Shown here: one piece after another, positions 40,305-53,000 of the stretch
How positions within the stretch are numbered: position 1 is the first letter of the stretch
Layout: each line of letters begins with the position of its first letter
Assembly (NCBI RefSeq): GCF_030463535.1
Contig: NC_132891.1
Location: 6,057,318-6,121,317, forward strand
Direction: 5' to 3'
From: Salminus brasiliensis
Lineage: Eukaryota > Chordata > Actinopteri > Characiformes > Bryconidae
DNA: 64,000 bases
Notes under the pieces: generated by a model
The model's database searches: none
Told to the model about the DNA's origin: nothing
The model's input: only the letters and a program-made list of their open reading frames with translations
Program-made: the position numbers and the translations under genes

Positions 40305-40400
40305 AAGAGCCTCATTTGACTTGCAAATGCTCATGCAAATAAGCGATCTGAGAGAGTGTGTGTCAAGGAGGGAAAGGCGAGGCTGCCAGGTGTGTGTGTG
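40305..40400. promoter_or_regulatory. Paired octamer-like motifs, copy B
   Basis: TTGCAAAT at 40321-40328 and the octamer ATGCAAAT at 40333-40340, with the same flanks (TTTGACTTGCAAAT; GATCT; GTGTGTCA) as copy A at 38030. Confidence 0.4.
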
Positions 40401-40726
40401 TGTGTGAGACAGGGAGGTGTGTAGCTTGGGCAGTAGGCCTTAGTAGGTGCTTGTTTTGTTAATCTTGACGAAGATTTGCTGAAGTTGAAATATTCCTTAA
40501 CCTGCTTTGTTAAACATTTAAAGGAAGGTGGACTAATCAGTAACGGCATCATTTAGAGAGATTTGCCTCTAGAGAACTGCAGTTATACCAAAACTCACAG
40601 AAGGGTTACATGTATTTTCATTAAACCTCATGCCAAAATGTGAAAAATTAACTTTAAAGTGCATTGTTAGAAGTAAAGTGAAGCAGCTGTTGACATTATT
40701 TTTCTTTAAATGGTTGAAAATACACT

Positions 40727-41115
40727 CTACTAAAGTACAAAAGTATTGGGACACCTGCTCATTCAAGGTTTCTTCTGAAATCAGAAGACTAAAAGGGCTT
40801 GTGTTGCTTTTGTTGGAGTAACTGCCTCTACTTTCCAAGGAAGAAGGTTTTCTAGAAGTTGAAGCATTGCTGTGAACATTTGATTGTGGTCATGCAGTGA
40901 CAAGTGCGTTAATGAGGTCAGGATGTTGGATGGTCACCACCCCACCTCAGCTCAATGCTTTTCTGCTCCAGAGAGTCCTATTCTATTGGCAGTACTTCTC
41001 TACAGGGACTAGACAATGTGTGTCTGTGTGTTTTTGTGTCAGCAATGGGTGCAGCTTAAAGTAGCTGAATGGATTTCATAGAAGTGGTGTCCACAAACAT
41101 TTGGACACACTGTGT
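40727..41115. repeat. MITE copy (minus relative to the 61218 copy)
   Basis: Starts CTAAAGTACAAAAGTATTGG and GACACCTGCTCATTCA, ends GGTGTCCACAAACATTTGGA. Confidence 0.85.
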
Positions 41116-41439
41116 ACCTAAACCATTAATTTACATTAGAGCACCAGCTTGGTTGAGTTATAAGGCAATGTCAGCAAGCAGGCTGAAATGACACTGTCCT
41201 TTTATTGTTAATGAGTTATGGCCATTTTCTGAAACTGGTACGATGTGAGTGTGAGCCGACTCCCTCTGCTCACACCAGTGAAAAACTGGAAAACCCTCCC
41301 AGATTGAGATGTATTTGCATAGCTTTGCATGACAAGGTGGCAGGGTGGCACAGAGGGCCAAGAAACCATCCAGGCCCTCATTACTTTCTCTTATAAAAAC
41401 AAGAATCCTCCTCTTACTGAGTCATTTATCATACGCAAA

Positions 41440-41482
<43 letters not shown>

Positions 41483-41600
41483 TAAGGAAGACAGACAGCT
41501 CTATAGAGAGGGTAGGAGATGAGAGTGAGTGAGAGAAAGAGAGAGTGAGAGAACTACAGTCAGAGAGAGTGAATGAAAGAGAGAGAGATAGGGGGAGAGA
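41440..41600. repeat. GA-rich microsatellite
   Basis: Runs of GA/GAGT with minor interruptions. Confidence 0.9.
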
Positions 41601-41635
41601 CACATACAGAGTATATACACAGAAACTATAAAATA

Positions 41636-42133
41636 TTGTATGTCCAAATGTTTGTGGACACCCCTTGTAATGAGTGCATTCAGCTACTTTAAGTTGCACC
41701 CATTGCTGACAGCTTGTTTACACCCTTTAGACAATGACTGCCAATACAACAGGACTTTCTGGAACAGATAAACATGAACCTATTGGCACCATGCCTAATG
41801 CCAGGTGTGGGCTAGAGGGGTATAAGCGCTGAGCTGAGCACTGAGCTGTGGAGCAGTGGAACTGTGTTCTCTGGAAGGATGGTCGGAGCTCCATTCAATA
41901 CTTTTGTGATGAGGTGGGGAGTTGGGGATGAAGAGGTGGGGTGGTGATTGTTTAACATCCTGACCTCACAAACGTTCATGTGGCTGAATGCAATTAAATC
42001 GTCACAGCAATGCTCCTACAAAATCTAGTAGAAAGCCTTTTTCCCTGGACAGTAGAGACAGTTACTCCAACAAAAGCAGCATAAACTCTTTTTAATAGCC
42101 TTGAATTTGGATGAAAGAATGAATTAGCAGATA
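41636..42133. repeat. MITE copy abutting the Passport-like element
   Basis: TATGTCCAAATGTTTGTGGA through GAATGAATTAGCAG. The expected right terminus is missing because the Tc1 element begins there. The corresponding terminus appears on the far side (43756-43800) but inverted. Confidence 0.8.
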
Positions 42134-42135
42134 TA

Positions 42136-43741
42136 CAGTGGGGAGAACAAGTATTTGATACACTGCTGATTTTTCAGGTTTTCCCACTTGCAAAGCATGT
42201 AGAAGACTGTAATTTTTATCATAGGTACTCTTCAACTGTGAGTGATGGAATCTAAAACAAAAATCCAGAAAAATACATTGTATGATTTTTAAATAATTCA
42301 TTTCCATTTTATTGTGGGAAATAAGTATTTGATACACCAGAAAAAGAAACTTAATATTTGGTACAGAAACCTTTGTTTGCAATTACAGAGATGAGACGTT
42401 TCCTGTAGTTCTTGACAAGGTTTGCACACACTGCAGCAGGGATTTTGGCCCACTCCTCCATACAGATCTCCTCCAGAGCCTTCAGGTTTCGTGGCTGTCG
42501 CTGGGCCACACGGACTTTAAGCTCCCTCCAAAGATTTTCTATTGGATTCAGGTCTGGAGACTGGCTAGGCCACTCCAGGACCTTAAGATGTTTCCTACGG
42601 AGCCACTCTTTAGTTGCCCTGGCTGTGTGTTTTGGGTCGATATCATGCTGGAAGACCCAGCCACGACCCATCTTCAGTGCTCTTACTGAGGGAAGGAGGT
42701 TGTTGGCCAAAATCTCACGATACATGGCCCCATCCATCCTTCCCACAATACGGTGCAGTCGTCCTGTCCCCTTTGCAGAAAAGCATCCCCAAGGAATGAT
42801 GTTTCCACCGCCATGCTTCACGGTTGGGATGGTGTTCTTGGGGTTGTACTCATCATTCTTCTTCCTCCAAACATGACGAGTGGAGTTTAAACCAAAAAGT
42901 TCTATTTTTGTCTCATCAGACCACATGACCTTCTCCCATTCCTCCTCTGGATCATTCAGATGGTCATTTGCAAACTTCAGACGGGCTTTGACATGCGTTG
43001 GCTTGAGGAAGGGCACCTTGCGTGCACTGCAGGATTTTAATCCTTGACGGCGTAGAGTGTTACTGATTGTTTTCTTTGAGACTGTGGTCCCAGCTCTATT
43101 CAGGTCATTGACCAGGTCCTGCCGTGTAATTCTGGGCTCATTCCACCCCTTCCTCAAGATCATTGATGCTCCACGAGGTGAGATCTTGCATGGCGCCCCA
43201 GACCGAGGGAGATTATCCGTTATTTTGCATTTCTTCCATTTTCTAATAATTGCACCAACAGTTGTTGCCTTCTCACCAAGCTGCTTGCCTATTGTCCTGT
43301 AGCCCATCCCAGCCTTGTGCAGGTCTACAATTTTATCCCTGATGTCCTTACAAAGCTCTCTGGTCTTGGGCATTGTGGAGATGCTGGAGTCTGACTGATT
43401 GAGTGTGTGGACAGGTGTCTTTTATACAGGTAACGAGTTCAAACAGGTGCAGTTAATACAGGTAATGAGTGGAGAACAGGAGGGCTTCTTAAAGAAGAAG
43501 TAACATGTCTGTGAGAGCCAAAATTCTTACTGGTTGATAGATGATCAAATACTTATTTCCCACAATAAAATGGAAATTAATTATTTAAAAATCATACAAT
43601 GTATTTTTCTGGATTTTTGTTTTAGATTCCATCACTCACAGTTGAAGAGTACCTATGATAAAAATTACAGTCTTCTACATGCTTTGCAAGTGGGAAAACC
43701 TGAAAAATCAGCAGTGTATCAAATACTTGTTCTCCCCACTG
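42136..43741 (-). mobile_element. Tc1/mariner element, Passport-like, structurally complete
   Basis: 1606 bp flanked by TA duplications (42134-42135, 43742-43743). Ends are CAGTGGGGAGAACAAGTATT and its reverse complement. Terminal inverted repeats run for about 210 bp with very few differences and contain repeated TCAAATACTTATTTCCCAC-type sites. The end sequence recalls the fish Passport family (from memory). One open transposase gene lies between. Confidence 0.95.
42351..43373 (-). CDS. Tc1-type DD34E transposase, open reading frame
   Basis: 340 codons from ATG to stop, the normal Tc1 length. It cuts and pastes the element at TA sites. Residues 1-110 form the paired-type helix-turn-helix DNA-binding region with a GRPR-like link replaced by [10 protein letters not shown]. 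The catalytic domain has D153 ([11 protein letters not shown]), D244 ([10 protein letters not shown]) and E279 ([10 protein letters not shown]), with 34 residues between D244 and E279. [15 protein letters not shown] is the glycine-rich box, slightly changed from the usual form. No stop or frameshift is present, so this copy may be active or only recently dead. Confidence 0.95.
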   Translation of the reverse strand: MPKTRELCKDIRDKIVDLHKAGMGYRTIGKQLGEKATTVGAIIRKWKKCKITDNLPRSGAPCKISPRGASMILRKGWNEPRITRQDLVNDLNRAGTTVSKKTISNTLRRQGLKSCSARKVPFLKPTHVKARLKFANDHLNDPEEEWEKVMWSDETKIELFGLNSTRHVWRKKNDEYNPKNTIPTVKHGGGNIIPWGCFSAKGTGRLHRIVGRMDGAMYREILANNLLPSVRALKMGRGWVFQHDIDPKHTARATKEWLRRKHLKVLEWPSQSPDLNPIENLWRELKVRVAQRQPRNLKALEEICMEEWAKIPAAVCANLVKNYRKRLISVIANKGFCTKY

Positions 43742-43743
43742 TA

Positions 43744-43935
43744 TATGTACAGACTATATGGACAAAAGTAATGGGACACCTGCTAATTCCTTCTTTCAGA
43801 AGGGGGAGAGAAAAATAGAGAGAAAAGGAGAGAGTGAGAGCTACAGATAGAGGGAGTGAGAGAGGGGGAGTGAATGAAAAAATGTAGAGAACGAGAAAAA
43901 GAGAGACATAAATGAAGGGAGAGAAGCTAAAACAC
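43744..43935. repeat. Inverted MITE terminus and GA-rich run
   Basis: ACTATATGGACAAAAGTAAT, then GGGACACCTGCTAATTCC at 43756-43793, followed by GA-rich simple sequence to 43935. Confidence 0.75.
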
Positions 43936-46900
43936 AGAGGAAGATTTGTGAGCGTGAGATCTTTACTTGTCACTGAGTTCTGAACGTGCAGTTGATCTCG
44001 TTCGGCTTCGCTTTTATGAATAAATGTTTATTTATGTTTACAGTGACACACGGCCTTTTACTGGCTTCTATGATTAGTGACCCCTCAATAAAAACAAAAT
44101 GTGATATGGGACAATTAAGATGGAAAAAACATTCAACCGGACGAGCGAATAACACCTAAACTAATGAAAGAGATAAGCAAATAATATTAATAAGAGAACT
44201 GCCATGACACATAAGATGAATCATAATCAGACATATTTCCATGCATTTAGCAAAGTCACATCAAAGTGCACACACCGAACCTTCATGCAACTGTAATATT
44301 TCAGTCCTGTTTTGAACCAATCAGAGTTTTTTAGGCAGCTCTTTATGAATCATATGAAAGTGAGAGTGCTCATCTGGGACTGCATTCTCGTTTCAGAGGA
44401 TTTCGGTCACAAAAACGGACCCCAGATCAGCACTGCTGAAGGGTTCATACCCTTAATTGTTCTTGTTAGTTTCCCCTAAAATCAACATTATGACATATGT
44501 GTACCAAAAACAGTTAGAATTAATAATTTCCACAATCATTTGTTACTTACCCTTTAAGGCTGACATATGTAAATGATCTCTCATCTTATTTGCCTGGCTG
44601 TATCTGCATTATCCAAAAAGCAGTCTGGGCTGAAATACTCTTTATAACAGTATGAACTGGTGGAGCAAAGCTTGTATGGGCTGAATAGATGCCCGTAAAT
44701 GTGTTGCTACCTTTACAACGTCACAAAAACAGTACAGTTAAATAGGGCTAAATTTCCGCGGTTGGAAGTGAACACTGCATTTTGTGGATTTTACCACAGA
44801 TTATTTAGTACATCAATTCAGTTTTCCATGCTATTGGCTCTTTAATACTAACCCTGATTATGTGCTCTTTGCTACAGTATACAGGGCTAACCTAAAGAGG
44901 CCTAAAAAACCTGACTTGGGGCTGGATTAAGTAAGCCTAAACCCAGACAAAAAGCTATAAATCAAGGCCTTGTCATTTATAGCTTAATTTAATTTTATCT
45001 ACAAAAATTTTCATACACATACTTCATGAAGCATTTTATTAAAACAAGTGATTTGCCAAACCAAAGCCATGCTATGCTACGCTAGTTATGCTGGTAAATG
45101 ACACTTTTGCTGATCTAAACCTGGCTAGTGCGCCCCCAAGAGGTTAACAAGTCAGTTTTGCTGCGCCTGTAACTCTGCCTCAATTTGATAATTTTTCCCT
45201 CTATTACGTAGCGGTGGGCGGAGACCTGTTGATGCTACCACTGGTCACCGCAGCGACATACGAATCAGAAAACCCCCGATTGACTTTTTTTTTTTTCTCA
45301 CTAAGTCCCGCATCTTTCCAAATGTGCTGAGAGGTGGGGAGACCAGCTGATATTGAGGGTAGGTATACTTTTTATACTCTTCTGTTTGCTATGGCATTCA
45401 CATCAGGAATAGCAAGAAGAGCTGAAGAGCTATAGCTGTTGGTGTGGGCCATGAGCCATAAAACTAAATTTAAGTTTTGGTGAGAGATCTCATGCAGCTC
45501 CACCAAAGTTCCCTAGTACAGTAGCAGCATTCCAGTGAAGACAGTGGAGCATCAAGATGATTTTAAAGCCCCCGGACATGTCCTCTACTTGAAATCTAAA
45601 AAATTACTGGGAATTCTAAATTAATTAAAATAATCAGGTATTTGCTTTGATTTTACATCAGTGTTTGCCTCTACAGACACCTTGTATTGTTGTACGTTTT
45701 TACGGCTTTAAAAACTGTATCTTTGACCTCTCTTTAAATCAGACCTTCTCTCCACCATAACCGCCGTATGTGTACCTGCATCAACTTAAAAACCATTGGT
45801 CAAACTGCTAGACAGAGAGAGAGAGGGGGATAGCAAGAGAGGCTAGACTGAATAAAGCCTGCAGACTAAATAAATGTGACACTAATATATATCATTACTG
45901 TCACGCAAATTTACAACTTTACAGGAGAAGGAAAAAAACTTCTTGGAAGTCAGTGTAAAAAGACTTTATTTCAAGTCATTTTGGAGCATTTCTATTGGTC
46001 TGTTCATCATGAATGTACACCACAATAAAAGGACCAACTGCCAGATTAAAATGATTTCAAATAACAATCAAACAAACAAAACAAACAGCTACACAATAAC
46101 AAATCAGTCATTAAACCAAGTGAACCAAATGTTTTGAAATGTCCAATCAGATCAATAATCAGATCAGTGCCACACAGTTATAGCCCATCGAACAAATCAG
46201 GTGGACTGAAAAGTGTTTATTTCTGTATGTGTTTCTTTTATAGATATTTTTATTAAAATGAGATCATTTGGTCATATAGCTTAATAAGATTGTTTACTGA
46301 TCTTGGCAAGTAATTATATGTTAATGTATGGATGTAGCTGCATGTTTTTAAAGATATTTAAGTCCCTCCCACCCTTACACAGACGCATTGCTATGGTCCT
46401 ACACTTACCCACTTGAAGCCCTTCGCCCACAACATCCACAGTGAATGCCTAGGCAGACTAGGCAGCATTCAGAAAGGAGATTTACTAGCTGAAATGGCCA
46501 GGAGGAGGAGTTTGGGACTCGGCCCTTCTCACAAAATTCAGTTATATCATAACTCCACCTGAGAAAACCAATGATGAGTATTTAAGAAGATCTTAAGACA
46601 TCAATTAAAACTTTATTAACAGAATATTTGAGAACTTCTAATTCTTTAGAGAATTGCATTTAAGAATTCTTTTTCTCTTAGAAAAGCTTTTGTGAATCCG
46701 GGCCCAGGACTAGTACTAACCCTTGTCCGAGAACCAACTCATAAACAAGATTTATGCAAATTACATTTCTAGTTTGCTCTTTACGTGTAAGTGAGAGTGC
46801 TGATTTATGTATCTGACCCTAGACCAGCACTGCGTTTACTCCGAGATGTACTGTGACTTTTAAAGCTGTCATTTTTTCTACGCTACAGTAAAACTATGAC

Positions 46901-47689
46901 TATACTGTAATGAGTATGAGAAAAAAACAATAATAACCCAAATAAGTGGAGCGCAGGGGAGGTAAAATACCTGCAGCTCTCGTTCTCGTCCTGTTTTGAG
47001 TATGTCTACTGTTCTAAGTAATCTGTTGTTTCTGTTTTACTGTAATGTTTGAATGTTGACTCCCTATGTCAGATGAAGTTAACCATCTAGAACAGCACAC
47101 CATGTGTTGTGAAACGTAAAGTGACAATATTAAAATACTTTGGGCTGAATAGTGACACAGGGACTGATCTCACAACCTTAAAATGAAGGGGTAAGGAAGG
47201 ATTCATGAAGCGACGCCATACAAAAAAAAAACACAGTTCCGGTCTCTAAGGAACCTTTAACTGTGCAGCTCTGAGAAGTGTGTGGAAGTGTGACCTTATA
47301 TACAAACCAGGAACCATTTTTAACCAAGGAAGCTTTCATTTTAAAGTGTAAACAGCTATGACTGCATACATGTATGACCAGGCCATGTGCTAAAAATCTT
47401 GAAGTAGTTCATGGCAATCAAACCAACAACCTAGAGCATGTGTGGGCAATTCCAGTCCTAGAGGGCCTGATTCCTGCTCAGTTTTTGCTTTTCCTGTTCA
47501 AGCACACCTGATTCAACTCACCTGTTAACTTTCAGGTTTAGTAAGTCTGCTAGAGCAGGGAAATCAGCAAACTTTGCTGAACTTCCGGCCCCTGTTGCCC
47601 ACCCCTGAGCTAATTCTTACTAATGATCTTTTGAAGATAGACGGTGGAAAGGTAAATAAGATACTTTTGGTCAATCTTATTTTGCCCCA
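43936..47689. other. Intergenic, no gene seen
   Basis: 3.7 kb of mostly unique-looking sequence. Open frames are short, without recognisable domains, and none shows splice-compatible protein similarity that I can see. A GA run lies at 45814-45830. Confidence 0.5.
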
Positions 47690-48045
47690 CCCACTTGTGC
47701 ATGGGGATGTCATTAAAAAATCAAGAGGCATGAGTTCGAATCCCAAGCTATGCCGCTTTGCCATTAGTGACCATGCGCTCTCCGAGTGGGTAGATGGCAC
47801 TCTCTTCTTTCATCACTCTCAAGCAATGTTGGTCAGCACAGGCATCTGTTAGCTGATACGGTTAAGCTGGGGAGCCTGTACTTTCCTCCGAGCGCGTTGA
47901 CTGCCCAGGAATGCTCAGTTCGAAAAGAGGCAGTAGCTGGCTTTGCGTGAATCTCCTTCTTTCCAAGTGTCGGGAGTATTGCTAGTGCTAGGAGGGGGGC
48001 TATGAACGTGTAGGTTAATTTGCAGTACCAAATTGGGACAAAAAT
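47690..48045 (+). repeat. tRNA-derived SINE, family 2 (plus copy)
   Basis: A box B-like GAGTTCGAATCCC (47732) is followed by a body with GAGTGGGTAGATGGCACTCT and CGAGCGCGTTGACTGCCC. The same body is present inverted at 58125-58450. An A run follows at 48070-48087. Confidence 0.6.
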
Positions 48046-48087
48046 GGAAAAATTCTACAAATTATTAAACCAAAAAAAAAAAAAAAA

Positions 48088-49194
48088 AAGTGAAATAGGT
48101 CCATTTAATTTCAGGACGACTTCTCTAAGATGTCATTTACTCCTTCGTGTTGTTTTTAGATTGCTTGTTTCCCCACTGGCCAAGGGAGACTTTTCCGCAG
48201 GGCTATGAAATTTCCAGCCTGAGTGTTTTCCACATCACAGCTATGAAGTTTCCCCGGCATTCCCAGACCTCATTGCGGCTTGGATGCATTACGACAGGGA
48301 CGTTTCCTGGGCTTGTGATGACTCTACATTGGAACCTTGGAGTCATCCCATCCTGGCAACTGGAGTGACTACTATGTGTCTCTGAGGCCTCTTGGCTGAG
48401 CAGCACTCAGGACTCCCCCGCTCATAAGGACTCCATCTGGGCCAGCTAAATGCCTTTACGACTGGCTCTGGGGAGGCGTGTTGTGGCTGTTTGTGTTTTC
48501 TGTTGTTTGTAGGTTTGTTGCTAATGTAAAGTTTGAGAAAGGCTTTATATTAATCGCACCTTTTATCATTATGTCACACCACCCTAGCCTAGAAATAGTT
48601 CAAGATGCTTGAACCACTTTCGTTTTCATTACTCAGCTTTACGTGTACAGCACGCATAGAGCAGCTGTTCAATTTAAGGAGTAGTGCTTCACAGGTTTGG
48701 GGCCTAAGGAGATAATGGCTGTGAGCCATAATTAACGCAGGCCTAGTTCTGGAGAACTGCCAATATCATCACCCCTCGGGGCTGGGATAGTACTGTGAAA
48801 ACTATGTATGTATGTGGATCAACAAGCCACACTAGCAGTCTTAAACATATTGCAGCACACTGTGCTGTACCACAAGCTTTTTATTTACTTACAGTCATTT
48901 TACAGCATCAGAATCTGAATGTACTGCAGGTCTACAGTACATCTAAATTACCGTAGCTGTTATACAGAGTGTAAAACTGTAAAGTGTAAAAATAAGTATA
49001 ACAACAGATTAGCAGTGAGCAATTTGCAGGTCAGTGCATATGCCAGTACATGCCAGTACAAGACATAAATACAGGGGATGTTTATTCAGCATTTTCTTTT
49101 ATAATTAATTTGTACAGACATTTACTGTAAATTAAACAGTAAACTGGACTTCAGATTAAGCATCAGTTCCCAGATGAACAACAACAACGAGATC
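48088..49194. other. Intergenic, no gene seen
   Basis: A region of higher GC (48120-48480) with short open frames on both strands but no recognisable protein. Confidence 0.45.
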
Positions 49195-49390
49195 TAAGCA
49201 GACGTATATTATTTACATTTACATTTACATTTATGGCATTAATCTTATCCAGAGCGACTTCCAGGGTTGCTCATATTACACAGGTGGGCCAGTGTAGTGT
49301 TAGGAGTCCTGCCCACGGACTCTCATTGGTGTAGCGCGTGGTAGCTCACTGGCAGGTAGTGGTGTTATCTGTTGCGCCACACCAACCATA
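49195..49390. repeat. Fish interspersed repeat fragment
   Basis: (ATTTAC)n, then ATTAATCTTATCCAGAGCGA (an L2/SINE-type tail) and CCACGGACTCTCATTGGTGT. Confidence 0.5.
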
Positions 49391-50047
49391 TTATTGTAAA
49401 TTGTACCATAAATGTACCAAAAAAAAAACAACAACCCAATATTTCAAATAGTTCCTGGCTTGGAATTTAGGAAAAAACTACCTGGTACTTCTTGCAAAAT
49501 ATTATTTTCACTTTTACACCTCATTCACAAAGATGGTTCTTTAAGGAACCATCCATTGAAAAGGTTCTTCTATGGCATCATTCCAAAGAACCCACACGTG
49601 GTTTTGCAGGGATCTTCAAGACGTAAATGAAGAAAGTCCAGAGGTTTGCCCCAGGCATGACAACATCAGATCACAGTTGCTGGATATATTTTGCAGTAAG
49701 CTTTAAAGGGGCTCTGCAGCCTAAATGAAAAAGGTAACCTTCGCTACATCCTCTGTAGACTTGCATCTTACCTCCAAAAGTGGAGTAACAGTCATCTTAA
49801 AAGTGACATTTTCTAATTTAAAGTCTTAAAACCCCATTGTGATGATGTATCTTAAAGGAGGGAGGGACTTTTGAAAATCTTTGAGAGCAGGCTGTTGTTT
49901 TTATTGTCTTTTCCTCTAACTGGCTAAAGCAGAAGGAAGCCAGATACCACATCTGTATGTATTAGTCCCTACAGTGGTGGTACATCAGCAAATTTCTTTA
50001 GTGGGATTTTCCACGATTCCAATTAGTTGTATTGCTGCCTTCAAGTC

Positions 50048-50108
<61 letters not shown>

Positions 50109-50395
50109 CTAGTGGGAAACGTTTTCGATGAGCCTTTACTTTCTGAGTTGTGTCAATTAAAAATGTGCTGATACTTGTGTTTTAAATGGGTAGTTTTTTA
50201 GTTCAGTTATCAGTAACAGATAAACAACAGTCAAAAGTTTGGACACTCCCAGTTAAATGTGTGCCTATCATCATCGTACAACCATTTGATTCAAATTTGT
50301 AATTTTCTAAAAGCATTAGATCACTCTAGCGTTTGGATCTAATTTTTTTAAAGGGGTATGTCAAAAGTTCGACTGGTACTGTATATATATATATA
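49391..50395. other. Intergenic with TA microsatellite
   Basis: A (TA)n run at 50052-50105. No gene seen. Confidence 0.5.
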
Positions 50396-52007
50396 CAGTC
50401 ATGCCCGAAAGTATTCATACCCCTGTCAAAGTTTGACTTAAATTTACTTTTATTTAACCAGAAATTATATTTTTGCCTGGAAATGACACAGGCATCTCCC
50501 AGGAGATAACACGATGATGTACAAGAGGCATCATTGTGGGAAAAAATATTTCTCAGCTTTTATACACATTTGAACAAAAAGTGGCATGTCCAAAATTATT
50601 CATACCCTTCTCAATAATTAATAGAAAAGCCTTTATTGGCTATTACAGCAATCAAACGCTTCCTGTAATTGCTGACCAGCTTTTTGCATGTCTCCACTGG
50701 TATTTTTGCCCATTCATCTTTAGTGATGAGCTCCAACTCTTTGAGGTTTGAGGGTCTCCTTGCCATCACCCTGATCTTTAGCTCCCTCCACAGATTCTCA
50801 ATTGGATTCAAGTCTCTGGCTGGGCCACTGCAAAACATTAATGTTTTTGTCTGCTAACCATTTCTTCACCACTTTGGCTGTGTGTTTTGGGTCGTTGTCA
50901 TGCTGAAATGTCCACCGGATCCCAAGGCCAAGTTTCTCTGCAGACTGCCTGATGTTGTTGTTGAGAATCTTGATGTATTGCTCTTTTTTTTCATGGTGCC
51001 ATTTACTGCGATCAAGTTCCCTGGTCCATTGGCTGAAAAACACCCCCAAAACATTAGGTTCCCACCACCATGTTTGACAGTGGGGATGGTGTTCTTAGGG
51101 TTGAAGGCTTCTCCTTTTTTACGCCAAATGGTGCACACATCATTGTGGCCAAACAATTCAATTTTTGTTTCATCTGACCATAAAACAGAACACCAGAAGT
51201 CTTCTTCTTTGTCCAGATGAGCATTTGCAAAGGTCAAGCGGGCTTTTGTGTGCCTTTTCTGGAGAAGTGGTGTCCTCCTTGGCCTGCGGCCGTGGAACCC
51301 AGCAGTGTGCAGTGTCCGTTGAACTGTCTGCCTTGAGATGTCGCCACCAGCAGAGTCCAGATTCACCAGGATGGCCTTGGTGATGATCCTTGGAATTTTC
51401 TTCACCTCTCTCACTATTCTCCTGGCCAGCACAGGTGTCACTTTTGGCTTCCGACCACATCTTCTGAGATTTTCCACAGTGCGGAACTTCTTGTATTTTT
51501 TAATAATACTTTGCACTGTAGCCACTGGAACTTGAAAACATTTTGATATGGCTTTATAGCCCTTTCCTGACTTGTGAGCGGCCACAATGCACAGCCGCAG
51601 GTCCTTAGTGAGCTCCTTTGTCTTAGCCATGACTGTCCACAAACCAACTGCAGAGAGCTGCTGTTTTTCTCCTGTTGAGTTGATTAAAACAGCTGTTCCC
51701 AATGAATCAGGGTAATTAGGATGCTTTAAAACAGCTTGGACTATTTGGAATGGTATAGAACTTTGGATTTTCCCATATACTGTGACAGTTTTCAAAGGGT
51801 ATGAATAATTTTGGACATGCCACTTTTTGTTCAAATGTGTATAAAAGCTGAGAAATACTTTTTCCCACAATGATGCCTCTTGTACATCATCGTGTTATCT
51901 CCTGGGAGATGCCTGTGTCGTTTCAAGGCAAAAATATAACTTCTGGTTAAATAAAAGTAAATTTAAGTCAAACTTAAACTTAGGGGTATGAATACTTTCG
52001 GGCATGA

Positions 52008-52010
<3 letters not shown>
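50396..52010 (-). mobile_element. Tc1/mariner element with long inverted repeats, transposase broken
   Basis: 1615 bp between TA dinucleotides. Ends are CAGTCATGCCCGAAAGTATT and its reverse complement. Inverted repeats of over 200 bp include CACTTTTTGTTCAAATGTGT and CATCGTGTTATCTCCTGGGA. A (TA)n run touches both ends, so the exact target duplication cannot be read. It is a different Tc1 family from the element at 42136. Confidence 0.93.
50611..51630 (-). pseudogene. Tc1-type transposase, two frameshifts
   Basis: Starts ATG at 51630 (MAKTKELTKDLRLCIVAAHK) and spans normal Tc1 length. The first segment holds the helix-turn-helix and [11 protein letters not shown]. It leaves frame in an A8 homopolymer near 50986-50993. 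The middle segment (with QHDNDPKHTA) is in another frame to about 50815. A small deletion at the expected SPD position then returns the reading to the first frame for [11 protein letters not shown] and the C-terminus at 50611. The three catalytic acidic residues are present but not in one frame. Confidence 0.92.
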
Positions 52011-52079
<69 letters not shown>

Positions 52080-52108
52080 ATTTATTTATTTATTTATTTA
52101 TTTATTTT
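52011..52108. repeat. (TA)n, poly-T and (TTTA)n
   Basis: TA run to 52052, T run to 52079, then TTTA repeats. It borders the Tc1 copy. Confidence 0.95.
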
Positions 52109-53000
52109 GGAAACACTGAAGCTGGCCTACCTGGGAGGAAAGCTTCTTTTGTTTTTACTTTACTTTCTTTTTCTTTTCTTTTTTTTATGTTTGGGCGAAA
52201 CTCACGCAACAGTGTGTTCCAGAGGGTTCCTGGCACCAATCATGTAGTGTTGTCATGAAGGAACCTCCTTACAGTCATCTGGCAGTCCTCCACATGTTTG
52301 AATCCAGTCTGTCCTGTTTGCCCCCGCTTTCCTGTCAGATTCTGGAATTTAGAGGAAAGGAGAAGCACAGGAGAAGAGGAAGAGATGTACAAGAAAAGAG
52401 GAAGAAAGGGAGATAAAAAGGCTAGGTACATCTTTCTTTACATCAGGCTTTTGCCAAGCAGGTCTTATGTTCTGAGAGGCTTGGCCAGCTCGGCCACAGT
52501 GTGTTTCTCATGTGCCCTATAGTTGCATGAAACTCTGATTTTGACAAAACTGACATTAAATACATGTACACTGGATATTTAATAAAAATTAGAGAAGGCC
52601 CAGGCTCTATATTGATGCAAAACATTGCATCCTGATAACTGGACTAACAGAAAGGATGTGGAACAAACTTTTTACATAGACTTCCACTGAAAGAAGGTAT
52701 TTTCCTACTACTATATTGAGGTATGAGGTTTTTGCATGACAGTAATGATGTGATTTACACAAGTGTAAATATTTAATGAATTAGCATATTATCACCATTG
52801 CTTAAACCCCTTGTATCTCCAGAATGGCAACTTTACAGAAGTGGAAGTCAATGTAAAAATTCAATTCCATGTCCTTACAGTCCATTCATCATGACATTTA
52901 CACACTGTAACACACACTGTAAAAAAAAGCAAAACAAAACAAATGGAGATACAAGGTTTTTGCATATCAGCAACAACATAGAGCCTGGCCCTTTTTTGAG
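52109..53000. other. Intergenic, no gene seen
   Basis: Includes a TTCTTTT-rich stretch and unique-looking sequence; no supported gene. Confidence 0.5.

Noticed and set aside
42412-42876. 154-codon plus-strand open frame
   Set aside because: Antisense shadow of the Tc1 transposase.
45160-45360. Possible promoter or first exon of another gene
   Set aside because: GC is slightly raised, but no ATG-led frame, donor with downstream exon, or protein similarity could be followed.
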